A stretch of DNA of 64,000 bases from Nitrosopumilus cobalaminigenes (GTDB lineage Archaea; Thermoproteota; Nitrososphaeria; Nitrososphaerales; Nitrosopumilaceae): contig NZ_CP026993.1 of NCBI RefSeq assembly GCF_013407145.1, positions 620,001-684,000 of the forward strand, given 5' to 3'. Under the pieces are notes generated by a model. The model was not told where the DNA came from. It did no database searches and saw only the letters and a program-made list of their open reading frames with translations. Within the stretch, counting starts at the first letter, position 1. Every line of letters begins with the position of its first letter. The position numbers were made by a program, and so were the translations under genes. Of the stretch, positions 52,312 through 61,254 are shown one piece after another.

Positions 52312-53523
52312 ATGTTTAGAAAAAAATCTATGCCTAATGATGAGAAATCAGGCTCAAAAATTGAACATAAAATGCCTGGGTTTGATAATATTTCATCTAT
52401 TTTTAAAGGAAATTCAAAAAATGAATTAATCATAGAGGATTCTCTCATTGAAGAATCTCTTCCTATATCTGAAACTGATTTACCTAAACCCTCTAACAAT
52501 AAAGCAGTACAATTAATTCAAGAAGTTCAAAAACTTGAAGATAGGACGATTAAACCCTTTGTTGATTATAACGAAGGTAGATTATTTTATCCAATTTTAT
52601 CCAAGATTGGGGAAGTTCAAGATAACATTACATGTCTTGATGATTTAGTTGCTGATGGAATTTTAGAAAAAAAAGTTTATGAAAAATTGATTGTTTGCCC
52701 AATTCATCCAGATACCTTTTCATCTAGCATGCGACTGTATTGTCCAAAATGCCATTCTATGAGTGTAGAGAAATTAAATCTTTTTGAACACAAGAAATGT
52801 GGTTATATTACTGAGAGTGCAAATTTTGATTTTACTGATAGTGGTAATTCTAGTTGTCCTTCGTGTAACAAACTTATCAAAAATTTTGAAAAAGAAATAC
52901 GTGTACCTGCAATGTGGTATCAATGTGATGATTGTTCAGAAAAATTTGATAACGCTGTAATTAAATTACATTGTAGAAAACATGAACATGATTTTGATAC
53001 TAACTCTGGTCAGTTCGTAACTACATTTAGCTACAAATTGAAAAATTCTGAAATTTCAATTAACTCTGATACAAATCAAATTAAAGATGAATTGTTAAAA
53101 TTATTAGAAGGATTCAATTTCACTGCAAAATTAAACATATCGATTAAAGGAAAAAGTGGAAATGTGCATGATATCCCAATATATGCAAAAAGTCAAACCA
53201 GTTCTGAATCAATCCTGATTTTTATCAAAAATCAAAATAATGGAATTGATCAAACTGACATGAATTCAATTCTTGTTCCAAAATTGGATATTGATCCAAC
53301 TCATACTGTATTGGTAACTGTATCTGGCATTAATGATGGGGTTGAAAATCTTGCAAAACATTATGGCATACATCTAATTTCAGAGCCTGATTTCTCACAG
53401 ATTCTTACTAGGGTGGAAGAATTTGTTTCTGAATGGTATTCTCAAAATCATTCCAAACCTGCTAGTTCATCCTTTGAATCTCTAGTATCTGATTTAAAAT
53501 CAAAAAAGGGTGGAAAAAAGTGA
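52312..53523 (+). CDS. Multi-zinc-finger protein with PD-(D/E)xK-like C-terminal domain
   Basis: Protein of 403 residues from the ATG at 52312. A helical N-terminal part is followed by several zinc sites (CPIHP, CPKCHS, KKCGY, CPSCNK, CDDCSEKF, LHCRKHEHDF; about 120-230). The C-terminal 150 residues (DIPIYAKS, ESILIFIKNQ, THTVLVTVSGINDGVENLAKHYGIHLI) resemble a restriction-endonuclease-like fold, apparently without a full catalytic set. First gene of the pilin operon, overlapping the next gene by 4 nt. Role unknown; a regulator or assembly factor is possible. Confidence 0.6.
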   Translation: MFRKKSMPNDEKSGSKIEHKMPGFDNISSIFKGNSKNELIIEDSLIEESLPISETDLPKPSNNKAVQLIQEVQKLEDRTIKPFVDYNEGRLFYPILSKIGEVQDNITCLDDLVADGILEKKVYEKLIVCPIHPDTFSSSMRLYCPKCHSMSVEKLNLFEHKKCGYITESANFDFTDSGNSSCPSCNKLIKNFEKEIRVPAMWYQCDDCSEKFDNAVIKLHCRKHEHDFDTNSGQFVTTFSYKLKNSEISINSDTNQIKDELLKLLEGFNFTAKLNISIKGKSGNVHDIPIYAKSQTSSESILIFIKNQNNGIDQTDMNSILVPKLDIDPTHTVLVTVSGINDGVENLAKHYGIHLISEPDFSQILTRVEEFVSEWYSQNHSKPASSSFESLVSDLKSKKGGKK

Positions 53524-54050
53524 AAAATGTCTTCTCATTCATGCCTGTAAAAAATCGACGTGCTGTCAGTCAAGTTATTGGCAGTGTTGTAATTCTTGGC
53601 ATTGTCAGTTCTGTAGGTTCAGTGATTTTGTTTAATGGTATGGATAGCATTAGTGCATTTACCTATGACCTTTCTTTTCATGAAAAATCTAAAAATCAAA
53701 TTCATCGAGAAGATGTGATTTTTGAACATGTTAGATTTGAACCTCTTACTGATAATATGGAAATAGATTTGGCAAATATTGGTACTGTCGAATCCACTAT
53801 CACCAATATCACTATTCTAAAAATTGACACACAAGAAATAATTGCAGAATGGGTTGATGTAAATGAATCTGTTGCAATAAAAGACAATCAAAAAATTATT
53901 CTTGATTTATCTGATGATTCTGATATTATTCTTTCAATCGGTTCCAATACTTGGGATGATCCATATTATGTTAATTCAGAGTATAAAATATCATTAACAA
54001 CTTCAAAAGGTAACTTCATCACAACAGTTGCAAGTCCATATAATACATAG
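53520..54050 (+). CDS. Type IV pilin-like protein 1
   Basis: Protein of 176 residues. NRRAVSQVIGS followed by a hydrophobic helix (VVILGIVSSVGSVIL) is an archaeal class III signal peptide/pilin N-terminus, cleaved by a prepilin peptidase and assembled through the helix. The rest is a beta-rich head domain. Annotated start is GTG, coupled to the previous stop; the ATG at 53541 would give a shorter, more usual signal sequence. Confidence 0.75.
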   Translation: MKNVFSFMPVKNRRAVSQVIGSVVILGIVSSVGSVILFNGMDSISAFTYDLSFHEKSKNQIHREDVIFEHVRFEPLTDNMEIDLANIGTVESTITNITILKIDTQEIIAEWVDVNESVAIKDNQKIILDLSDDSDIILSIGSNTWDDPYYVNSEYKISLTTSKGNFITTVASPYNT

Positions 54051-54059
54051 GAAATTTAA

Positions 54060-54743
54060 ATGATGTCAAAAAATATTGAAAAGAAAAAGAAATCTCGTTT
54101 AAAGACTAGACGTGGAGTTGCAGATGTAATTAGTACTATGATGTTGATGGCTGTTACTGTTACTGGTGCAAGCACATTAACTTATTTTATGAATGATGCA
54201 TTTGTATCTGGTAATCTTGGAACTGTTTCTACTCTTGAATCCTCATCACTAAATTTACTTCTTTTAGGATATGATACTAGAGATTCATTTGATTTACTGA
54301 CATTATCTGAAGTAGACAATTTAACAAATTCTTATTTATGTAGGTTATCTTGTAGTGGAAATTCTGATACTATTCCAGCACTTGGCGGAACTGAATTTAT
54401 TGTAATACAAATTCAAAATAACGGCCTAAATTCAATATTTTTGGAAGATGTATTCATTAGCGGTGAACGATATTCATGGGACCCTACTACAACTGGTTCT
54501 ACACTAAATTTACTTGGTGGTGAATTTCCTCGCGATGGAATGTATTCAATTTTAGAAACAGGAAATAATCCTAATCAACACACTGATAATATTGAAATTG
54601 AAAATGGCAAGATTGTTAATGTTCTAATAAAACTTGATTCAACTAACCCTGACATTCAACTAAACAAAGGACTTCCCATATTGCTCAATACAGGTGGTAC
54701 TCATCCTGTTGAATTCCTTATTGAATCTGGTGATGCTCGATAA
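54060..54743 (+). CDS. Type IV pilin-like protein 2
   Basis: Protein of 227 residues. TRRGVADVIS with the following helix STMMLMAVTVTGASTLTYF fits the class III signal peptide. The head domain has two cysteines (LCRLSCSGN) that may form a disulfide and a loop with GGTEFIVIQIQNNGLN, as in archaellin-like folds. It lies 9 nt after pilin 1, and its stop shares a base with the next ATG. Confidence 0.75.
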   Translation: MMSKNIEKKKKSRLKTRRGVADVISTMMLMAVTVTGASTLTYFMNDAFVSGNLGTVSTLESSSLNLLLLGYDTRDSFDLLTLSEVDNLTNSYLCRLSCSGNSDTIPALGGTEFIVIQIQNNGLNSIFLEDVFISGERYSWDPTTTGSTLNLLGGEFPRDGMYSILETGNNPNQHTDNIEIENGKIVNVLIKLDSTNPDIQLNKGLPILLNTGGTHPVEFLIESGDAR

Positions 54744-56527
54744 TGGTTAACAAATTCCCTTTTTCACCGAAAAATAGGCGTGGATTATCCTCTGTTGTAG
54801 GTGCTTTATTTTTCACTGTTTTAATGATTGCTGGATTTTCTGTATTGAGTTTAGCTTTGGATGCACAAACTGATATTGTAACAACTCAAAGAATTGTTTC
54901 AGATATTGAAATAAAAAAACAACAGGAAACTTTTGGAGTTTTTGCATCTACTGATGCAAATGATATCTTAAATCTTAGTATCAACAATCAAGGTCAAAAT
55001 CCTGTTGAAATTTCTAGTATATGGATTACAAACAAAACATTACCTACTCAACCTACACAAAGATACACAATAAATTACGATGATGCATTTGTTCCTCCTA
55101 ATTTTGTTACAAATGTTGTTTCGACTCAGACATTAGAAATGATTCCAGACACCTATGATATCAAAATTGTTTCTGCATTAGGAACAATCAAAACAGTTGA
55201 AATGGATAATAATGGTGGTGCTACTTCTGATTTACGTGTTGAATTAATTACGGATCCCCCTGATCCTGTAATTGGAAAAAATGTTACAGTTGCATTGATG
55301 GCTACTAATACTGGTCTTGTTGATACTATTTACAACGTACAACCTTACAATTTTGACTTTAGTGCACCTGGTGGAGTTGTTGTCACTCCTGATCCTCTTT
55401 CCAACCCTCCTTCCACCCCTGCATTTGCTAATCTTAATCCTGGAGCATCTGTATTGTTTAGTTGGGATTTCCAAATAACTGGTGATAGTGGAGATGAACT
55501 AACTTTTTCATCTGCTGCAACTGGAGATGGTGTTGGAAGTAGTAACACTGCTTCAGATACAAGTCTCTTAAGATTGGCAGGTGAAGGTGGCGGTACTCCT
55601 GATCCTGATATTGTAAATGATGATTTACTTGCACGACCTCAGATGTTTTTTATTATTCCTTCTTCTCAGGGAAAATCTACTGCTGATCAAGCTATTTGGG
55701 GAGTTAATGTTGTAAATCCTGTTAATGCCCCTATGAAAGTGAGTAAAATTGTAATTACTGCATTTGCTCCTGGTGCAAACAATAATGATAAAATATTTGA
55801 TGGTTCTTGTGATACAAATCCAATTTATCCTGTAACTGGCCCTGATTCTAATTGGACTTGTCCTAATGAAAATGCAATAATGTGGAAAAGTTCTACTCCT
55901 ATAACGATTCCTGAAAATTCTACACAGGCTTTTTTGCTCAAAATTGAGCCTGGAAAACCTAGCGGCTCTTCATCTTTGGAATCTATAGTTGTTCAAGGTT
56001 CTGTATTTACTGATTTTGGTTCCTTTGGAAAATCTGGCTACCAATCTACCATGTCTGGAACGACGTCATCGCTCGTTAATGTATTTTTGACTGATAACAT
56101 TTCTAATCCTCGACTTGATGCCAATATTGAATCTACACGTATAGGAATATCTCCTAATAGTGTCCAAACTTTTGATATGATTTTTGCTGATATGGATGAT
56201 GATGAAGATACTTACGTCAATACTGGTGCACAATTGATCATTAATGTCCCAAAAGATTGGACAGAAGTTTCAGTTGTTAGTGATAATGGATTTGTGGGTA
56301 CTCCTTTAGTAACTCAATTTGGTGACGGTTCCCATCAAATTGTTGGAATCACTGATGATCTCTTAGGTGATGGTGATAATGTGGCAGATAGAATTACTTT
56401 TACTGCACGTGCTCCCAATATCACAGAAGATGAACTTTTTATAATGTATGTGTTGGCTCAAGGAAGCACTGATTCAAATTTCTCTATAGGCCCATTAAAT
56501 GAAATTGTATTACAAGTTGATGGTTAA
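54743..56527 (+). CDS. Large pilin-like surface protein (594 aa)
   Basis: Protein of 594 residues. NRRGLSSVVGALFF plus a hydrophobic helix is a class III signal. The long extracellular part has several beta-sandwich domains, including a CARDB-like segment (VELITDPPDPVIGKNVTVALMA, PGASVLFSWDFQI in order) and a C-terminal domain with TRIGISPNSVQTFDMIFADMDDDED. Far longer than an ordinary pilin; it could be a minor tip or adhesin pilin. Cotranscribed with pilins 1 and 2. Confidence 0.75.
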   Translation: MVNKFPFSPKNRRGLSSVVGALFFTVLMIAGFSVLSLALDAQTDIVTTQRIVSDIEIKKQQETFGVFASTDANDILNLSINNQGQNPVEISSIWITNKTLPTQPTQRYTINYDDAFVPPNFVTNVVSTQTLEMIPDTYDIKIVSALGTIKTVEMDNNGGATSDLRVELITDPPDPVIGKNVTVALMATNTGLVDTIYNVQPYNFDFSAPGGVVVTPDPLSNPPSTPAFANLNPGASVLFSWDFQITGDSGDELTFSSAATGDGVGSSNTASDTSLLRLAGEGGGTPDPDIVNDDLLARPQMFFIIPSSQGKSTADQAIWGVNVVNPVNAPMKVSKIVITAFAPGANNNDKIFDGSCDTNPIYPVTGPDSNWTCPNENAIMWKSSTPITIPENSTQAFLLKIEPGKPSGSSSLESIVVQGSVFTDFGSFGKSGYQSTMSGTTSSLVNVFLTDNISNPRLDANIESTRIGISPNSVQTFDMIFADMDDDEDTYVNTGAQLIINVPKDWTEVSVVSDNGFVGTPLVTQFGDGSHQIVGITDDLLGDGDNVADRITFTARAPNITEDELFIMYVLAQGSTDSNFSIGPLNEIVLQVDG

Positions 56528-56629
56528 TTTTTTGTTCATTTTCATACACATACGCACACCCTATCCAATTGTAGTCCATTTTGAACAAAGATCTCTTTAA
56601 CACCTTTTTTAATTCTAAGAAATTCAGAA

Positions 56630-57280
56630 ATGACAAAACTACAGTCAAAACAAAACAAATTGACTTCAAGAAGAGCAGTTGCTCCAGTTATCGCAACACT
56701 TCTTTTGGTAGCAATCGCAGTCGTTGGTGGAAGTATTGTCTTTGTGTTCTCACAAGGATTCTTTAGTTCCGCACAAATCAGTGGTGCCCCAACAATTGAG
56801 TCACTCCAAATTAATGGATATGACGCAACTGATGTGACTAACCTACAATTACACGATGGTGGTTTAATTGATCAACAAGCAACTCCAAATGTATTCTCTG
56901 GTGCTGCAAATGATGGTCTTTTGACCGGTGAAAGAGTTGCAATCTTTGTAACAAACCAAGGTGTTTCACAAGCAGCATTAACTGAAGTACGATTTGCAGG
57001 TAGTGTATACACATATGCAACCGCAGCAACATTAGATGACTTTGCAGCCAACACATGGTTAGATGCAAATGAGTTTACAATTCTTGAAAGAGGAGTTGCA
57101 TTAGGTGTTGCAGATGTATCACAAAACCCAACTGCTATCCTACAACCAGGTCAACAAGCTACACTTCTACTTGAATTGGAACAAGACGTTTCATTTGGTA
57201 GAGATGCACAAATCAAACTAACTACAGCTAATGGTGCTGTGTTTGTTGGAACTGTCGTAGCTGGACAACTAAGTGGATAA
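56630..57280 (+). CDS. Probable major pilin
   Basis: Protein of 216 residues. SRRAVAPVIATLLLVAIAVV is a canonical archaeal pilin N-terminus (Pilin_N-like). Codon use differs from the neighbours, with many GCA, ACA, CAA and ATC codons as in highly expressed genes, so this is likely the structural subunit. The head domain is small and rich in Ala, Thr, Gln. It has a 103-nt upstream gap that may hold its own promoter (TATA-like TCTTTAAC near 56594-56601). Confidence 0.82.
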   Translation: MTKLQSKQNKLTSRRAVAPVIATLLLVAIAVVGGSIVFVFSQGFFSSAQISGAPTIESLQINGYDATDVTNLQLHDGGLIDQQATPNVFSGAANDGLLTGERVAIFVTNQGVSQAALTEVRFAGSVYTYATAATLDDFAANTWLDANEFTILERGVALGVADVSQNPTAILQPGQQATLLLELEQDVSFGRDAQIKLTTANGAVFVGTVVAGQLSG

Positions 57281-57289
57281 CTCCACCCT

Positions 57290-57309
57290 TTTTTCATTTT
57301 TATGAAAAA
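57290..57309 (+). terminator. Hairpin with T-tract between pilin and surface-protein genes
   Basis: TTTTTCAT (57290-57297) and ATGAAAAA (57302-57309) can pair with a TTTT loop, just after the major pilin stop. It could partly terminate transcription or stabilise the pilin mRNA, giving much more pilin than the following protein. Confidence 0.45.
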
Positions 57310-57329
57310 TCAACGGAGTAAAATGAAAA

Positions 57330-60053
57330 ATGGAGAAAAAAATGAACACAAAAAAACCAACCATCATACTACTTGCGTTAACATTACTTTTAGCTGGAAA
57401 TTTACATACTGCTGCGGCACAAAACTTGGAAGCGTTATCTGATTATTCAATTAAACTTGCAATATCTCCAGATCATTTGGAGAGTGGAATGGCTGAACAT
57501 CCAGTTGGTTATCTCTATGTTCTAAGTAAACATGGTGTTCCAATAACCTCTACATATGATGTACCAGTTAGTCTAAACTCCGATGATCCTTCAGTTGCTT
57601 CAGTTCCAAAAAAAGCAATTTTAAAAGCAAATGAAGAATATGTTTCCTTTCCTGTAATTACTGGTGAAAAATCTGGTAAAACTACCATCACTGCTAGTTT
57701 AAACGGTAAAACAACATTTCAAAAAATCGAAGTAGGGACAGATGAAAGTCATCTTCCTGATGATTTAATTTTAGAATTGAATTTACCAACATCTGAAATG
57801 CATGTAAACTCTGAAATGCCTTTTTCAGTATATCTTACAACTATGGATGGTGTGATAGTTAGGGCTCCAAATGATGTTGAGATTTTACTAGATCATGAGG
57901 AATCCTTAGCATCTCCTAATTCTGAAATTTTGACAATAAAGCAAGGACAATACTATGCTTGGGGTGTATTGTCTGCTCATGAAAGAACAGGAAATACCTT
58001 TTTGCGGGCAATACAAGAAGATTCTGGACTAGATGTTGCAAAGAGTGTAAAAATTTCTTCTACATTGCCAACTGCAATCAAATTATCTATATTTCCCGAA
58101 CTTGTTCCAGCAGAGATTGATAGACAATTAAATATTTTTGTAACTGTTGTAGATTCTGAAGGCAATCCTACAAAAACTCCTGATGATATTCCATTAGAAT
58201 TCTTTTCTAGTGAACAATACCCAATTGGTGAAACTTTGGCTGATTTTGGAAAATCTGAAAAACCAGTGATTGAGAAAGGCCAATTTGGTTATTTGCTTCA
58301 AGAAAAATTTAGCTTACAAAATTTACTTGAAAATGATATTTTGATTGGTGTAACATCTCCTGGATATGGTACGGCAACTGATACTTTTAGAACTGTTGGA
58401 ACTTCAATAGAGGGTATCAATAATATAAAAAAATCTATGAATCATGTATTTGATTATGGGTTTGACATAAAAAATTATGAACATACAGTTGGAGTTTATG
58501 GGCTAACACACATTCCAAGTAACTCATCTGCATATTTTACATATCAATTATCTGTAATCGAAGATGACGATGATGATGATGGAACTCGTCCTGATGGTTC
58601 ACCTATAACAATTCATCCCGAATGTGCCGAAGAAACTGATGAGAGTGGTGGTTCTGATGATGATGTGGAGAGTAATGCAAATTTAGATTTTGAGGATAGA
58701 ACTTTGTACTCTGTTGATTGCATGGATGATGAAATGCTTTATCCTATTCAAGCAGAAGAAAATCAATACAGTGATGGCTATGTTCAACAAATTTCTATAA
58801 CTTCTAGTGATGCTGATTTGGCAAAAATTACAGATGGTGGAAAAATAACTAGTTCATATTCTTTTGGAACTACTGAAATTTCGACTGGACAAAAAACAGG
58901 ACCTGTCACCATTTCCACTTCGGTAAATGGTGTTGGAACTGGCTCGTTTACCACTAATGTGATAAACACATTGGAGCAAAAAGAGGTTAGGATATTTTCT
59001 CCTACTGGGGAAGATAGTTTAATTTTTGATCGAGATGGATTCTTTGATGTATTTTTAATTGCACTTGATGGAAATGAGAGACCTAAAGTGATGAAGGAAA
59101 CTGAAAAATATTTAGTTACTCCTACCAACGGTCTTGTTGAAATTGAAAAAGGTGCAACCTTTACTTTTACTCAATTACGTAGTGATACATTTGATGTTGC
59201 AATAGAGGAAACCCGTGTAACTCTAAATGTGGAGCCAATTGGCGAGAAAACAAATTTTGATTTAAAGGGAACTAAAACATTCATCACACAGCCTTCTTCT
59301 AAAATACAAGTAACCTTACCTTTATCAAAAATAAATTCTGAACATACTCAGAACATAGGAATTATTCAGTTGGTTGATTTACAAGGAAATCCCGTAATCC
59401 CAAAACTTCCAGTTAAATCCAAAATCACATCCTCTGTAGATTCTATTGTACAAATAATTGATGATTCTATAATTCCTACGGGTACATCATATGCTACATT
59501 CCCAATTAAAACAACTGGGTCTATTGGTAATTCTATGATTTCTGCAAGTGCTAAGGGTGTAAATGGAACATCAAATTTGATTACTACTGCATCTTCTCAA
59601 ACTCAATTACAAATATTCACAGGTGGATTAGCTAGTGAAATTAAAGTTGATGAACCTTTTGAGTTTAGGTTATTTGTAGATGATGAAAATGCTGATTCAG
59701 TTTCTGGTGCATCTCTAAAAATTATAACAGGTGATGATGCAATAATCACCCCAGAAGTTGTACGAACAAGTTCTGATGGAAGTGCCATTGTTAGTTTAAC
59801 TGCATTTGAAGGACCAGATATTTCATTTGAAATTATTGCTACTGCAGAAGGTTATGCTGAAGGAAAAGATTCTTTCACCGTCAATGTTGATGCCCCAGAA
59901 AAAGTATTTGATGCTATAGATCTAGAATTACCTGAGTGGATGATTTACATTGTGATAGGTGGAATTCTACTGGTTGGTGTAATTGTATTCATGTTCTTAC
60001 GAAAATCAAAAACTGATTTAGAAGAAGAATGGGAAGAGGAAGAAGAGCTCTAA
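57330..60053 (+). CDS. Large membrane-anchored surface protein with Ig-like domains (907 aa)
   Basis: Protein of 907 residues. Signal peptide at about 1-31 (ending TAAAQ), a series of beta-sandwich/Ig-like domains (invasin-like SDDPSVASVP, SGKTTITAS, STSVNGVGTG, NSMISASAKG repeats), an Asp/Glu-rich loop near 410-420 (six consecutive Asp) that may bind calcium, then a C-terminal helix (about 871-890) and an acidic tail DLEEEWEEEEEL inside the cell. Cysteines flank the acidic region. It could be a stalk, adhesin or S-layer-linked anchor for the pilus. An internal Met at residue 5 is an alternative start. Confidence 0.75.
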   Translation: MEKKMNTKKPTIILLALTLLLAGNLHTAAAQNLEALSDYSIKLAISPDHLESGMAEHPVGYLYVLSKHGVPITSTYDVPVSLNSDDPSVASVPKKAILKANEEYVSFPVITGEKSGKTTITASLNGKTTFQKIEVGTDESHLPDDLILELNLPTSEMHVNSEMPFSVYLTTMDGVIVRAPNDVEILLDHEESLASPNSEILTIKQGQYYAWGVLSAHERTGNTFLRAIQEDSGLDVAKSVKISSTLPTAIKLSIFPELVPAEIDRQLNIFVTVVDSEGNPTKTPDDIPLEFFSSEQYPIGETLADFGKSEKPVIEKGQFGYLLQEKFSLQNLLENDILIGVTSPGYGTATDTFRTVGTSIEGINNIKKSMNHVFDYGFDIKNYEHTVGVYGLTHIPSNSSAYFTYQLSVIEDDDDDDGTRPDGSPITIHPECAEETDESGGSDDDVESNANLDFEDRTLYSVDCMDDEMLYPIQAEENQYSDGYVQQISITSSDADLAKITDGGKITSSYSFGTTEISTGQKTGPVTISTSVNGVGTGSFTTNVINTLEQKEVRIFSPTGEDSLIFDRDGFFDVFLIALDGNERPKVMKETEKYLVTPTNGLVEIEKGATFTFTQLRSDTFDVAIEETRVTLNVEPIGEKTNFDLKGTKTFITQPSSKIQVTLPLSKINSEHTQNIGIIQLVDLQGNPVIPKLPVKSKITSSVDSIVQIIDDSIIPTGTSYATFPIKTTGSIGNSMISASAKGVNGTSNLITTASSQTQLQIFTGGLASEIKVDEPFEFRLFVDDENADSVSGASLKIITGDDAIITPEVVRTSSDGSAIVSLTAFEGPDISFEIIATAEGYAEGKDSFTVNVDAPEKVFDAIDLELPEWMIYIVIGGILLVGVIVFMFLRKSKTDLEEEWEEEEEL

Positions 60054-60259
60054 TTATTATCTAGTCTTTTCTTATCTCTACATATTCCGCAAAGATATTT
60101 TTTTTTAAATTCTTTAATTTCTATTTCAAATTCCTTAGTTTGAGAATATTTCTCTCCAGTTTTTAGCCCTCCTGGAACTTGTTTTCCACAGTTTGTGCAG
60201 TAAATTTCAGCCTGAATTTTAATCATTTTTTCATTATCTGAAATTTTCCCTATTCTCAT
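60050..60259 (-). CDS. Small zinc-ribbon protein
   Basis: Protein of 69 residues with CTNC near the middle-left and CGIC near the end, forming one zinc site, in a lysine-rich background. It overlaps the end of the surface-protein gene by 4 nt convergently. No family recognised; a DNA/RNA-binding or ribosome-associated role is possible. Confidence 0.6.
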   Translation of the reverse strand: MRIGKISDNEKMIKIQAEIYCTNCGKQVPGGLKTGEKYSQTKEFEIEIKEFKKKYLCGICRDKKRLDNN

Positions 60260-60343
60260 AATCTCTACTCATTCAATTTTATTATAAACAAGTTTTATTT
60301 GTAATCTCATGAATATTATATTGAAAAAGAATCTTAGTTTTTA

Positions 60344-61228
60344 ATGCTATCCGTTTGGCTTAGGGTGATACGTGTTAGATTCCTTCTAGCCTCTGTAATT
60401 GCAGTTTCAGTAGGGCTTTCATTAAATTGGTGGCAAAATTCATCATTTGAACTATTTGAAGCAGTATTGACTTTTGCAGGAGTTATGGCTCTACATGCAA
60501 GTGTCGATTTACTAAATGATTTTTGGGATTTTAAAAGAGGAATTGATACAAAAACCACAAGAACAAAAATGAGTGGTGGAACTGGTGTTTTGCCTGAGGG
60601 TTTACTTAAACCATCTTCTGTTTATCGTGCTGGTATTGCATTTTTAATTATTGGAACTGTGATTGGTGGATATTTTGTAATTACAGATGGTATTATCATT
60701 GCAATAATTTTGGGATTTGCAATTCTATCTATCTATTTCTACTCTACAAAAATTGTTGATTCTGGTCTAGGTGAATTTTTTGTTGCTGTGAAAGGATCAA
60801 TGATTGTCATTGGTACATTTTTCATTCAATCTGGAGAGATAACTTTTGAATCCATTCTTGCAGGGATAGTTGTGGGTTCTTTATCTTCACTAGTTCTTTT
60901 CATTGCATCTTTTCCAGATCATGATGCAGATAAATCTAAAGGAAGAAAAACATTGGTTATTGCATTAGGAAAACATAAAGCTGCAAAATGTTTTTGGATT
61001 TTCCCACTGGTGTCTTATTTGGCTATTCTCATTGGAGTTTCTACTGATGTATTTCCTGTTTTTTCATTGATTAGTTTTCTGAGTATCCCTTTAATGATAA
61101 AATCTGGTTTAGGTTTACAAAAAAATTATGATTCTATTGAGAATCTTGTTCCATACATGTCATCTACACTGATGTTTGGAAGAATTACTGGTGCTCTGTT
61201 TGTAATTGGATTTTTAATTGATTTTTAG
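60344..61228 (+). CDS. UbiA-family prenyltransferase (MenA-like)
   Basis: Integral membrane protein of 294 residues with eight or nine helices. The two aspartate-rich motifs are visible: LLNDFWDFKRGID in the first half and FPDHDADKSKGRKT in the second. The family attaches isoprenoid chains to aromatic acceptors or lipids; MenA-like members make quinones. In this organism it might serve menaquinone or plastoquinone-like synthesis or lipid modification. The precise substrate is not readable. Confidence 0.85.
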   Translation: MLSVWLRVIRVRFLLASVIAVSVGLSLNWWQNSSFELFEAVLTFAGVMALHASVDLLNDFWDFKRGIDTKTTRTKMSGGTGVLPEGLLKPSSVYRAGIAFLIIGTVIGGYFVITDGIIIAIILGFAILSIYFYSTKIVDSGLGEFFVAVKGSMIVIGTFFIQSGEITFESILAGIVVGSLSSLVLFIASFPDHDADKSKGRKTLVIALGKHKAAKCFWIFPLVSYLAILIGVSTDVFPVFSLISFLSIPLMIKSGLGLQKNYDSIENLVPYMSSTLMFGRITGALFVIGFLIDF

Positions 61229-61254
61229 CACTCTAAACATAAATTTAGCATCAT

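Noticed and set aside
56581-56766. ORF overlapping the start of the major pilin gene
   Set aside because: Low-complexity Ser/Asn/Arg composition in another frame of the strongly pilin-like gene; it explains nothing and ends inside the pilin.
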